This document shows, piece by piece, positions 9,051-18,200 of a stretch of DNA of 64,000 bases. The notes beneath the pieces are model-generated. The model made no database searches. It was not told the origin of the DNA and saw only the letters and a program-made list of their open reading frames with translations. The translations under genes and the position numbers were made by a program. Source of the DNA: Streptomyces sp. HPF1205 (lineage in GTDB: Bacteria > Actinomycetota > Actinomycetes > Streptomycetales > Streptomycetaceae); contig NZ_JAINVH010000034.1 in the NCBI RefSeq assembly GCF_020400825.1, positions 1-64,000 on the forward strand, read 5' to 3'. Within the stretch, counting starts at the first letter, position 1, and each line of letters starts with the position of its first letter.

Positions 9051-9688
9051 TCCCGACCACCCTTCCCTGCACGTGCCCGTGCCCTCGCCGATACTGGGCG
9101 CCACGACCTGCCCGTGCCCGTGCCCGTGCCCGTGCCCGAGCCCGTGCCCGCGCCCGTGCCCGCGCCCGCGCCCGAGCCCGTGCCCGTGCCCTCGCCAATA
9201 CTGGGCGCCGCGACCTGCCCGGGCCCGCGCCGCCGCGCCGCGACCTACTTGCGCCGCCGCTATGGGCCGCGCCTGCCCGGGCGCGCGCCGTCGCCGCGAC
9301 CTGCCCGCGCCGCCGCTGTGGGCCGCGACCGACCGCAGCCACGTCGTCGCCATGGGCCGCGACCTGCCCGGGCCCGCGCCCGGGTTCGGACCCGTACCCA
9401 CGCCGCCGCCGCGCGCCGCGCCCGACCCGCGCCCGCGCGCCGCCGCACCCCGTACGTCTACGTGCCCCGTGCGCCGCCGTGCCCCGTGCGCCGCCGCGCC
9501 CCGTGCGCCGCCGCGCCCCGTACGTCTACGCGCCCCGTGCGTCCGCCGGCCCCCGCTCCGGCCGCGTCGCCGGTGGCCACGGGGTCGCCCACACGTCACC
9601 GTAGCGCGCTCATCGGGTGCTCATTCGGTCCCGGCACGCTGGGAGGAGTCCGTTCCCGTACGAGTGATACGAGTGAAAGGTGCCGTCC
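9051..9688. repeat. 638-bp gene-free, repeat-rich region
   Basis: A 42-bp segment occurs twice, at 9073-9114 and 9180-9221, with two mismatches and a 107-bp period. Between the copies lies an array of CCCGTG/CCCGCG hexamers (9111-9180). Further right, a 17-bp unit is repeated three times (9461-9511) between copies of CCCCGTACGTCTACG. I see no convincing gene. The region separates the SARP and hydrolase starts and must hold both promoters. Confidence 0.7.
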
Positions 9689-10570
9689 GTGCCCGCCGTC
9701 ATCCCCGGATTCGAGTACCGCCGCGTCCCGGTCGCCGAGGGCGTCGCCCTCCACACCGCCGTCGGCGGTGCCGGATCGCCCGTCGTCCTGCTGCACGGCT
9801 TTCCGCAGACCCACCTGATGTGGCGGCACGTCGCCGCCGACCTCGCCGCCGACCACACCGTCATCTGCCCGGATCTGCGCGGCTACGGCGGCAGCGACAA
9901 GCCGGCGGAGGACGGGGACCCCGAGGTGTACGCCAAGCGGACCATGGCCGCCGACGTGGTCGCCCTGGCCCGCGCGCTGGGGCACGAGCGCTTCGCGCTG
10001 GCCGGGCACGACCGCGGCGCCCTGGTCGCCTTCCGGGCCGGTCTGGACCACCCGGCGGCCGTCACCCACCTGGCCTGCCTGGACGTGCTGCCGACGCTGG
10101 ACATGTGGGACGCGATGCGCGGCACGTCGGCCGCGGTCGGCTTCCACCTCTACCTGATGGCCCAGCCGCCGGGCCTGCCCGAGCGGATGATCGCCGCGAG
10201 CGCGGACGCCTTCTTCGGGCACTTCCTCGACGTGTGGGCGTCCGGCCCCGGCGTCTTCCCGCCCGACGTGCGGGCCGCCTACCTGGACGCCTGCCGGGCC
10301 GCCGTGCCGTCCATCGTGGCCGACTACCGCGCCTCCGCGGGCATCGACGTGGACCACGACCGCGCCGACCGCGAGGCCGGCCGCCGGCTGGGCATGCCGG
10401 TCAGCGTGCTCCCGCAGGACTGGGGCGCCGTCCTGGGGTTCGACGCCGCCGCCCTGTGGCGGGCCTGGGCCCCCGACCTGCGGCACGGCACGCTCACCGC
10501 CGGCCACTTCATGGCGGAAGAGGCCCCCGCCGAGGTGGCGGGGGCCCTCCGGGACCTGCTGAAACGCTGA
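9689..10570 (+). CDS. Alpha/beta hydrolase, haloacetate-dehalogenase-like
   Basis: A 293-residue soluble alpha/beta hydrolase. The nucleophile elbow GHDRG places Asp108 as nucleophile, and AGHFMAEEAP supplies the catalytic His273; the oxyanion region is LLHGFPQTHLMW. An Asp nucleophile with this C-terminus is typical of haloacetate dehalogenases and relatives. However, the second substrate-carboxylate Arg of fluoroacetate dehalogenases (motif GHDRGGR) is replaced here (GHDRGAL), and the halide-pocket HW pair reads HL. Dehalogenation is therefore doubtful; ester or epoxide hydrolysis is possible. The GTG at 9689 has AAAGG 8 nt upstream, better than the in-frame GTG at 9680. Confidence 0.82.
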   Translation: MPAVIPGFEYRRVPVAEGVALHTAVGGAGSPVVLLHGFPQTHLMWRHVAADLAADHTVICPDLRGYGGSDKPAEDGDPEVYAKRTMAADVVALARALGHERFALAGHDRGALVAFRAGLDHPAAVTHLACLDVLPTLDMWDAMRGTSAAVGFHLYLMAQPPGLPERMIAASADAFFGHFLDVWASGPGVFPPDVRAAYLDACRAAVPSIVADYRASAGIDVDHDRADREAGRRLGMPVSVLPQDWGAVLGFDAAALWRAWAPDLRHGTLTAGHFMAEEAPAEVAGALRDLLKR

Positions 10571-10577
10571 CCCGCAC

Positions 10578-10596
10578 CGCCGGACGGAGTCCGGCG
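10578..10596. terminator. Hairpin between convergent hydrolase and sdhB
   Basis: CGCCGGAC and GTCCGGCG form a perfect 8-bp stem with a GGA loop, 8 bp past the hydrolase stop and about 60 bp before the convergent sdhB stop. Confidence 0.5.
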
Positions 10597-10656
10597 CGGC
10601 GCCCCGAAGCCCGGGAGGCCCGCCAGGGCCGAGCGGTGCGAGAGCGCGGTCGAAGC

Positions 10657-11445
10657 TCAGATGCGCCGGGTGATCAGCGCCCGCTTGACCTCCTGGATCG
10701 CCTTCGTCACCTCGATGCCGCGCGGGCAGGCGTCCGTGCAGTTGAAGGTGGTGCGGCAGCGCCAGACCCCGTCCTTGTCGTTGAGGATCTCCAGGCGCTG
10801 CTCACCGCCCTCGTCGCGGGAGTCGAAGATGAAGCGGTGCGCGTTGACGATCGCGGCCGGCCCGAAGTACTGCCCGTCGTTCCAGAACACCGGGCAGGAG
10901 GAGGTGCAGGCCGCGCACAGGATGCACTTGGTGGTGTCGTCGAACCGCTCCCGGTCCGCGGCCGACTGCAGCCGCTCGCGGGTGGGCTCGTTGCCCTTGG
11001 TGATCAGGAAGGGCATCACGTCCCGGTACGCCTGGAAGAACGGGTCCATGTCGACCACGAGGTCCTTCAGCACGGTCAGGCCCTTTATCGGCTCGATCGT
11101 GATGGGCTTGTCCGGGTTGATGTCCTTGATCAGGGTCTTGCAGGCCAGCCGGTTGCGGCCGTTGATCCGCATCGCGTCCGACCCGCAGATCCCGTGCGCG
11201 CACGAGCGGCGGAAGGTCAGCGAGCCGTCGATCTCCCACTTGACCTTGTGGAGGGCGTCCAGGACGCGCTCCTTGGGGTCCATCGGCAGCTGGTAGTCCA
11301 CCCAGCTCGGCTCCGCGGCGACCTCCGGGTTGAACCGGCGGATCCGCAGGGTGACCGTGATCAGGTGGGAGGCGGCGGACTCGGCCGCGTCCAGGGCCGC
11401 CGAGTGGCCGTCGGACGGCTGCTTGTCGAGCGTCGGGGTGCTCAT
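10657..11445 (-). CDS. sdhB: Succinate dehydrogenase iron-sulfur subunit
   Basis: A 262-residue electron-transfer subunit of complex II. It passes electrons from FAD in SdhA to quinone through three iron-sulfur clusters. The N-terminal ferredoxin fold has CAHGICGSD and a downstream ACKT for [2Fe-2S]; the C-terminal part has CILCAACTSSCPV and CTDACPRGIEV for [4Fe-4S] and [3Fe-4S]. The start codon shares its A with the sdhA stop (TGATG), so the two are translationally coupled. It is the last gene of sdhCDAB. Confidence 0.97.
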   Translation of the reverse strand: MSTPTLDKQPSDGHSAALDAAESAASHLITVTLRIRRFNPEVAAEPSWVDYQLPMDPKERVLDALHKVKWEIDGSLTFRRSCAHGICGSDAMRINGRNRLACKTLIKDINPDKPITIEPIKGLTVLKDLVVDMDPFFQAYRDVMPFLITKGNEPTRERLQSAADRERFDDTTKCILCAACTSSCPVFWNDGQYFGPAAIVNAHRFIFDSRDEGGEQRLEILNDKDGVWRCRTTFNCTDACPRGIEVTKAIQEVKRALITRRI

Positions 11446-13199
11446 CAGTACTTACGCTCCATCGGCTGGTAGCGGGTCTGCACGACCGGCTTGTAGTCCA
11501 GGCGGATCGTCTCGGCGCCCGTCGAGTCGGTCTCGCGGTAGGCCATCGTGTGCCGCATGAAGTTGATGTCGTCGCGGTTGGGGTAGTCCTCGCGGTAGTG
11601 GCCGCCGCGGGACTCCTTGCGCGCCAGCGCCGACACCGCCATGACCTCGGCCAGGTCCAGCAGGTTGCCCAGCTCGACGGCCTCCAGCAGGTCGGTGTTG
11701 AACCGCCTGCCCTTGTCCTGGACGGACACCCGCTGGTAGCGGTCGCGCAGCTCGCCGATCTTCTCGACGGCCGTCTTGATGGTCTGCTCGGTACGGAACA
11801 CCATCACGTTGGCGTCCATCGTCTCCTGCAGCTCCCGCCGGATGTCGGCGACCCGCTCGGTGCCGTCCGACGTGCGCAGCCGCTCCACCAGCTCCTCGAC
11901 GAACGCGGCCGGGTCCTCCGGCAGCTCGACGAAGTCGTGGGCGTGCGCGTACTCGGCGGCGGCGATGCCGGCCCGGCGGCCGAAGACGTTGATGTCCAGC
12001 AGCGAGTTGGTGCCCAGCCGGTTGGCGCCGTGCACGGACACGCAGGCCACCTCGCCGGCCGCGTACAGGCCCGGCACCACCGTGGTGTTGTCGGCGAGCA
12101 CCTCGCCCTGCACGTTGGTGGGGATGCCGCCCATCGCGTAGTGCGCGGTCGGCTGGATCGGGATCGGGTCGGTGTACGGCTCGATGCCCAGGTACGTGCG
12201 GGCGAACTCGGTGATGTCCGGCAGCTTGGCGTCGAGCTGCTCCGGCGGCAGGTGCGTCAGATCCAGGTAGACGTGGTCGCCGTCGGGGCCGCAGCCGCGG
12301 CCCTCGCGGATCTCGGTGTAGATCGCGCGGGAGACGACGTCGCGCGAGGCCAGGTCCTTCATGACGGGCGCGTACTTCTCCATGAAGCGCTCGCCGTCCT
12401 TGTTGCGCAGGATGCCGCCCTCGCCGCGGGCGCCCTCGGTGAGCAGGATGCCCATCCGCCAGATGCCCGTGGGGTGGAACTGGAAGAACTCCATGTCCTC
12501 CAGCGGCAGCCCGCGCCGGTAGACCGCGGCCTGGCCGTCGCCGGTCAGGGTGTGCGCGTTGGAGGTCACCTTGAAGAACTTGCCGGTGCCGCCGGAGGCG
12601 TAGACGACCGCCTTGGCCTGGAAGACGTGGATCTCGCCGGTGGCCAGCTCGTACGCGACCACGCCCGCCGAGCGCTTCACGCCCTCGACCTCGGTGATGA
12701 GCTGGTCCAGGACGTAGAACTCGTTGAAGAACTCCACGCCCTCCTTGACGCAGTTCTGGTACAGCGTCTGGAGGATCATGTGGCCGGTGCGGTCGGCCGC
12801 GTAGCAGGAGCGGCGTACGGCGGCCTCGCCGTGGTTGCGGGTGTGGCCGCCGAAGCGGCGCTGGTCGATCCGGCCCTCGGGCGTGCGGTTGAACGGCAGG
12901 CCCATCTTCTCCAGGTCCAGGACCGCGTCGATGGCCTCCTTCGCCAGGATCTCGGCGGCGTCCTGGTCGACCAGGTAGTCACCGCCCTTGATCGTGTCGA
13001 AGGTGTGCCACTCCCAGTTGTCCTCCTCGACGTTCGCGAGGGCCGCGGCCATGCCGCCCTGGGCGGCACCGGTGTGGGAGCGGGTGGGGTAGAGCTTGGT
13101 CAGCACGGCGGTGCGGCTGCGCTTGGTGGCCTCGATGGCCGCGCGCATGCCGGCGCCGCCGGCGCCGACGATGACGGTGTCGTACTTGTGGATCTGCAT
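11445..13199 (-). CDS. sdhA: Succinate dehydrogenase flavoprotein subunit
   Basis: A 584-residue catalytic subunit oxidising succinate to fumarate in the TCA cycle at the inner face of the membrane. It has the FAD dinucleotide fold TVIVGAGGAGMRAA near residue 10, His42 in SHTGAAQGG for covalent FAD attachment, the dicarboxylate site HPTGI, the catalytic Arg in SRDVVSRAI, and the QPTAHYAMGGI segment. Length and all motifs are standard for SdhA. It sits third in sdhCDAB and overlaps sdhB. Confidence 0.98.
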   Translation of the reverse strand: MQIHKYDTVIVGAGGAGMRAAIEATKRSRTAVLTKLYPTRSHTGAAQGGMAAALANVEEDNWEWHTFDTIKGGDYLVDQDAAEILAKEAIDAVLDLEKMGLPFNRTPEGRIDQRRFGGHTRNHGEAAVRRSCYAADRTGHMILQTLYQNCVKEGVEFFNEFYVLDQLITEVEGVKRSAGVVAYELATGEIHVFQAKAVVYASGGTGKFFKVTSNAHTLTGDGQAAVYRRGLPLEDMEFFQFHPTGIWRMGILLTEGARGEGGILRNKDGERFMEKYAPVMKDLASRDVVSRAIYTEIREGRGCGPDGDHVYLDLTHLPPEQLDAKLPDITEFARTYLGIEPYTDPIPIQPTAHYAMGGIPTNVQGEVLADNTTVVPGLYAAGEVACVSVHGANRLGTNSLLDINVFGRRAGIAAAEYAHAHDFVELPEDPAAFVEELVERLRTSDGTERVADIRRELQETMDANVMVFRTEQTIKTAVEKIGELRDRYQRVSVQDKGRRFNTDLLEAVELGNLLDLAEVMAVSALARKESRGGHYREDYPNRDDINFMRHTMAYRETDSTGAETIRLDYKPVVQTRYQPMERKY

Positions 13200-13233
13200 G
13201 AGGGTCGCTTCCGTGTCCGGTCGCCGGCGGCTG

Positions 13234-13716
13234 TTAGCGGATGTTCGGGTCGAAGGTGAAGATCACCAGCGAGCCGAGCACGATGGTGAAGGCCACCGCT
13301 GTGAACAGCAGCGTCTTGAGCCAGAAGCGGGTGTTCGGCTGTTCCGCGTAGTCGTTGATCACCGTGCGCAGGCCGTTGCCGCCGTGCAGCATGGCCAGCC
13401 ACAGCATCACCAGGTCCCAGCCCTGCCAGAACGGGGAGGCCCAGCGGCCCGCGACGAACGCGAAGCCCACCTTGGTGACCCCGCCGTCCAGCACGAGCTG
13501 GATCAGCAGGTGGCCCAGCACCAGGACGACCAGCACGACGCCGGACAGCCGCATGAAGAGCCAGCCGTACAGCTCGAAGTTGGTGCGGGTGGCGCGCGGC
13601 GTCCGCTTGGTGCGGGCCCGCGGCGGCTCGATGACCGGAGCGGGATTGTCCGGACCGTACGAGGAGCTGGAACCGGTCAGCTCGACGGCGTCCTTGGGGG
13701 AGACGTCTGTTGCCAT
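13234..13716 (-). CDS. sdhD: Succinate dehydrogenase hydrophobic membrane anchor subunit
   Basis: About 160 residues with three TM helices after a hydrophilic N-terminus of about 60. Together with SdhC it binds quinone and haem and anchors SdhAB. MLWLAMLHGGNGLRTVIND carries the conserved His and Arg of this subunit. The ATG at 13716 (MATDVSPKD) has GGGAG upstream; longer in-frame extensions run into sdhC. The gap to sdhC is only 5 bp. Confidence 0.92.
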   Translation of the reverse strand: MATDVSPKDAVELTGSSSSYGPDNPAPVIEPPRARTKRTPRATRTNFELYGWLFMRLSGVVLVVLVLGHLLIQLVLDGGVTKVGFAFVAGRWASPFWQGWDLVMLWLAMLHGGNGLRTVINDYAEQPNTRFWLKTLLFTAVAFTIVLGSLVIFTFDPNIR

Positions 13717-13721
13717 GTCGT

Positions 13722-14102
13722 TCAGCTCCCGAACAGCACTCGTGCGGCGTGACCGAGGACCGGGTAGATCGCGCCGACCATCAGCAGGCCCCACAGCGCC
13801 ATGACCGACCAGAACATCTGCTTCTGGTAGCGGGGACCGTGGGTCCAGTAGTCGACCGCGATGATCCGCAGGCCGTTCAGCGCGTGGAACAGGACGGCGG
13901 CCACCAGGCCGTACTCAAGCAGGCTGACGACCGGGGTCTTGTAGGTCGAGACGACCTTGTCGTAATCCTCGGGGGACACCCGCACCAGGGCGGTGTCGAG
14001 GACATGCACGAACAGGAAGAAGAAGATGAGGACACCGGTGACTCGATGAGCCACCCAGGACCACATGCCTTCCCGGCCGCGGTACAGCGTTCCAGCCGGC
14101 AC
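13722..14102 (-). CDS. sdhC: Succinate dehydrogenase cytochrome b556 subunit
   Basis: About 126 residues with three TM helices, the first gene of sdhCDAB. WSWVAHRVTGVLIFFFLFVH contains the conserved His/Arg of the quinone-binding helix, and LFHALNGLRIIAVDYW provides the haem-ligand region. The GTG at 14102 (VPAGTLYRGREG) has GGAGGG with a 7-nt spacer, which decides this start over longer in-frame options. Confidence 0.92.
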   Translation of the reverse strand: MPAGTLYRGREGMWSWVAHRVTGVLIFFFLFVHVLDTALVRVSPEDYDKVVSTYKTPVVSLLEYGLVAAVLFHALNGLRIIAVDYWTHGPRYQKQMFWSVMALWGLLMVGAIYPVLGHAARVLFGS

Positions 14103-14151
14103 GGAAAAACCCTCCGGGAGCGGGACAAGGGGTGCCGGCTTGTCGTGTCGG

Positions 14152-14796
14152 TCACGCCCGGCCGGGTACGGTCCACCGGCCCCGGCCATCGTAGCGACGC
14201 GCTGTCGGCTCCGTACCACGGGGTAGGCCAGGTGTGAGCGATCCCGCACGGTCGGGTGAAGCGGGGGTTCCAGTCCCGCCGGTGATCGCCGGGCCCTCGG
14301 TGGCCAGCCGGGTCAGCCGGGCGCGGCAGAGCCTGCGCAGCTGGTCGGCGGTCACCACGGCTTCCTCGTCCTCGTCGTGGCCGAGCCGCTCGCGCAGGCT
14401 GGCCATGGTCGCGTCCAGCACCTCGCCGGGGTCGGTCAGGTCGAGGGCGAGCAGGAAGGCGTGGCCGAACTTCGCCTCGTAGTGCGCGTGGGCGGCGCGC
14501 AGCGCGGTCCGCACGCTGGAGCCGCCGCGGTCGGGCAGCGGGGCGGGGGTCTCGGCGGCCAGCGCCTCGGCGAGGTCGCCGGCGGTCAGGTCGTACGCCG
14601 CCTCGTCGCCGGCGGCGAGCAGGGCCTCGACCGTCGGGTAGGGCCGGTGGTGGGCCACCCGGCGCGCCCAGCGGTGGCTGGCGCAGCAGGCGTACAGGGC
14701 CTGCTCGGCGGCCACGGACCCGGCCAGGTTGAGCCGGCGCAGGCCGGGGGGAGGGGTGCCGGGCGACGGACCCTCGGGCTTGGTGTCGCTGGACAG
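14152..14796 (-). CDS. OHCU decarboxylase (ureidoimidazoline decarboxylase)
   Basis: This protein matches 2-oxo-4-hydroxy-4-carboxy-5-ureidoimidazoline decarboxylase, which makes S-allantoin in the uric-acid pathway. Supporting segments are ACCASHRWARRVAHHRPYP, YDLTAGDLAEAL and HYEAKFGHAFLLAL. The domain begins at about LRRLNLAG, and no ATG, GTG or TTG lies in frame between the domain and an ATG at 14967. A CTG at 14796 has AGGAG with a perfect 7-nt spacer and gives 214 residues; the 271-residue alternative from 14967 would start in low-complexity sequence. A C-terminal tail of about 45 residues is outside the family. It ends 49 bp before sdhC on the same strand, so some read-through into sdh is possible. 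Confidence 0.8.
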   Translation of the reverse strand: MSSDTKPEGPSPGTPPPGLRRLNLAGSVAAEQALYACCASHRWARRVAHHRPYPTVEALLAAGDEAAYDLTAGDLAEALAAETPAPLPDRGGSSVRTALRAAHAHYEAKFGHAFLLALDLTDPGEVLDATMASLRERLGHDEDEEAVVTADQLRRLCRARLTRLATEGPAITGGTGTPASPDRAGSLTPGLPRGTEPTARRYDGRGRWTVPGRA

Positions 14797-14990
14797 CGGC
14801 GGGCTCCTGGAGGGAATCGGGCGACCCTGTGGGGCGGATTGCGGCGGACAGCGGCTGTGTGCGCGGTTGCCGCGGTTGCGGCGGTTGCGGCTTGCGCGGG
14901 GGGCGGCGGTGGCTGCGGGCAGCCTCCACTGTACGCGTCCGATGCGCCCGACTACGCCCCGGCGCACGGGAGTTCACACGTATACGCGAA

Positions 14991-15021
14991 GGGGCGCGGC
15001 CGTCGTTGACGACCGCGCCCC
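14991..15021 (-). terminator. Hairpin terminator, minus-strand reading
   Basis: GGGGCGCGGCCGTC and GACGACCGCGCCCC pair with one irregularity that is a G-U wobble only in minus-strand RNA. It lies about 220 bp downstream of the GH115 stop and is a likely terminator for the xylan genes. Confidence 0.55.
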
Positions 15022-15042
15022 GGACCGGGCCGCCCGGTCCGC

Positions 15043-15208
15043 CAGAGCTGCGAACAGAATGGGCGTCCGGTCAGCTCGCGGCGTCTGGTGCCGTGCATCG
15101 CAAGGCGCCGGTTCGTCCTCGTACTGGGCGTACTCGGACGAATCGGCAACACAGCGAGGTGCGGTGCCAGGCGTCGCGAGCAGGGCGGCCATTCTGTTCG
15201 CAGCTCTG
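15043..15208 (+). repeat. 166-bp long imperfect inverted repeat (structured RNA or MITE-like element)
   Basis: Outer arms 15043-15062 and 15189-15208 are a perfect 20-bp inverted repeat. After an internal loop, a second block starts at CTCGCG (15075) and pairs with the segment ending at 15180. A third block, GCCGNTTCGTCC, closes near a small loop around GTACTGGGCGTAC (15121-15133). Seven single-base differences between the arms of the inner blocks are all G-U pairs in plus-strand RNA, and only one is a true mismatch. It sits between two minus-strand genes. It may be a decayed MITE or a functional antisense-oriented RNA; no transposase is present. Confidence 0.75.
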
Positions 15209-15238
15209 AGGCCCCCCTCGGGCACGGGCGGCCCGGGG

Positions 15239-18200
15239 TCAGGACCGGTGGCTCTCCGGCGGCCCCAGGTAGCTGGGCCGCAGGCCACCGGTGTCCACCA
15301 CGAGCTTGTGGAAGACCACGGTCGGGTCGACCAGCCACAGCTTCAGGACGTGGCGGCCGGGCCCGGCGATGGTGTGGTGGGTGAAGGTGAGGTTGGTGTT
15401 GTCCGAGGTGTTGCGCTCCCACTGCCTGTTCATGGTGCCGTCGTCGGCGCCGGTGGCCCGGGTGATGTTGACCGTCTGCGGGGTGTCGTCGTCGAAGGAG
15501 ACCGCGTACTTCAGCCCGCCGCGGGCCAGCACGTCGTTGCGCGGCGAGAGGTAGGCGGAGACGGTGACCGGCCCGGTGGTGAACAGCGTCAGGTCGTACT
15601 CCAGCCGGGGCCCGGCGCCGCCCGGGGTCTGCGGGGGCGCGGTGACCGGCCAGGCGCGCACGCCCGAGCCGTCCCTGCCGATGTCGGGCACGGTCAGCCA
15701 GGACACGTCCGGGGTGCGCACCGCCCGGGAGAAGTTCGCGGCCTGGACCGACACGTAGCCGTCGGCCTCCACGTGCCCCACCGGACGCACCCCGCGCGGC
15801 CGGTCCACCACGGCCTGCACCCGAACCGTGGCGCCGTCCGGGCCGATCACGTCGATCGGGACGGTGGTCCGGCCGTAGGGCGCCCGCGGCCAGTCCACCG
15901 CGACCGTCACACGGACCTGCGTGTCCACCCGGCCCTCGGGCCGGTCCACGGACAGCCACCCCGCCCCGGGCCGGACGCGGTAGGCGAACGGCTCGTCGCC
16001 GCGGTTGAAGACCTCGATGTACGGAGCAGGCCCGTTGCGGTACGGGCTGAGGACCGGCAGCACCGCCGCGCCGGCCTCCTGCGGCCACCAGCGGTCCGAG
16101 CCGTCGATCGCCACCCCCATCGAGGGCCCGACGACGGGGGTGATCCGCTGCACCGCGGGGAAGATCACGTCGGGGATCGCGGCGTTGTTGATCTGCGGCT
16201 GCTGCCAGGGGGCGTCCGGGCCGTACCGCGCCACGTCGCCGTAGTCGATGTGCGGCTGCGTCTGGAAGCCCTTCCACTTGCCCCCGGCCACCTCGGTGTT
16301 GAAGCGGTCGGACAGCGCCAGGTCGTCGGCGAACCTGGCCTCGGTGACCGCCGCCAGGCCGTTGGCGGCGGCGCGGCCCTGCCCGGCGTAGAAGATGTTG
16401 GTGAACTCCGCCTGCCGCAGGGCGTACAGGTTGGCGGTCGCCTTGGTCGCGTACAGCACCAGCTCGTAGAAGGCGTCGCGGTCGGCGGCCGGCAGTTCGG
16501 CGTCGATCCGCTCGGCCCGCGCGGCCAGGGCGAGCCACTCCTCGGTGACCCGCTCCATCTCGCGGTAGGCGGTCAGCGAGAACGGCGTGGCCTGGTCGTC
16601 GTAGACGACGGCCGAGCGGTCGGTGGCGGGGTCCTTGGCCGGGTCCAGGGTGATCTTCCGGTTCAGCAGTTCGGGCTTGCGGCGGCTCTGCAGGTGGCCG
16701 TACGTGTGCAGGACCGACGCGATCTCCGCCGCGTGCGCCGGGCCGAAGTTCTCCGCCGCGTACCGCCGCCCCCACTCCGGCAGCGCCTCCACCGGCCAGC
16801 GGTCGGGCGCCCAGGCGTAGTCGGCGAAGAACTGGGTGGGCAGCTCGTTGCCCTTCAGGTCGCCGACGTTGGCCACCCACAGGGTGCCGATGCCGTACGC
16901 GAACGCCTCGTGCAACTGGTCCCACACGTTGGGCAGCGAGGCGGTGTCCACCCACTTGTAGTCGCGGCCGCCGCCGACGTAGTCGAAGTGGTAGTACAGG
17001 CCGTAACCGCCGCTGCGGGGCGGCAGCGAGGGGTCGGGGACCTTGCGGATGTTGCCCCAGTTGTCGTCGGTGAAGACCACCGTCACGTCGTCGGGGGCGC
17101 GCAGGCCGCTGTCCCAGTAGCGCTGGACCTCCTTGTACATCGTCCACACCTGCGGGACGGCGGTCACGTCCTCGCCGGTGATCTGCGCGATCAGGGTCCG
17201 CTGGGCGGAGATGATCTCCCCCATCAGCTCGATGCCGTCGCCGTCGCCCAGCGCGGTGTCGCCGTTGCCGCGCATGCCGAGGGTGACCACGCCCTCGAAG
17301 TCCTCGTCGACCATGCGCTTGATGCCGTCGGCCCAGTACGCCCGCAGCGCGTCGGCGTTGTGCCGGTAGCTCCACTCGCCCGTGCCGCCGTACGGGTCGT
17401 GGCCGGGGGTGGTGACGTTGCCCTGGCTGTCGCGGACGGCGGGCACCGCGTGCCGGTTCCACTCCTCGATGCCGCGCATCATGGGCGCCTCGTGGGAGGT
17501 GCCCATGACGATCCCGTACCGCTTGGCGGTCGCGTGGTTGACCGGATCGTCCTCCGCGAAGGCCCGGCCCCAGACCGCCGGCCACAGGTAGTTGGCCTTC
17601 AGCCGCAGCAGCAGCTCGAAGACCTTCTCGTAGAAGGCGTGGTTGAAGCCGTCCGGGTGGCCGGGGGCCAGGCCCTGGCCGAAGTAGGCAGGTGCCCAGG
17701 TGCCCAGCGCCGGGTTCTCGTCGTTGATGAAGACACCGCGGTACTTCACCGCGGGCGTGCCCTGGGTGTGGCGGCCGGGCAGCACGTACAGGGCGTCGTG
17801 CCGGCGGGCCGGCACGTCGTCCCACCAGTACCAGGGGGAGACGCCGATGCCGCGCGAGACGTCGTAGGCGCCGAAGATCGTGCCGCGCTGGTCGCTGCCG
17901 GCGACGACGAAGGCGCGGTCCACGCCGGGCAGCGGGTGCTCCACGACCTGCTCCAGCGAGGTCTCCCAGCGCCCGGCGATCCCGCTGACGTCGAGCTTGC
18001 CCGCCGCGACCAGCCCGTCCACCAGCGGGCTCCTGCCGAGGGTGCCGATCAGGACGATCTCGCGGGCGCGGGGAACCGTGTCCACGGACAGGTCCGGGCG
18101 CAGGCCGGTGACACGCTCGATGTCGTCGCGCAGGTCGCCGGCCACCCGGACCACGCCGTCCCAGTCCGAGCCGCTGACCACCAGGGGCGCCGCCTTCCCG

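Noticed and set aside
9051..9599. An N-terminal extension of the SARP protein of about 183 residues
   Set aside because: It is entirely Gly/Arg/His repeats produced by the hexamer and 17-bp arrays, and SARP proteins begin at the winged-helix domain.
15043..15208. The inverted repeat as terminal repeats of a transposon
   Set aside because: The arms are joined through a short loop with no room for a transposase; it is a hairpin element, not a bounded IS.
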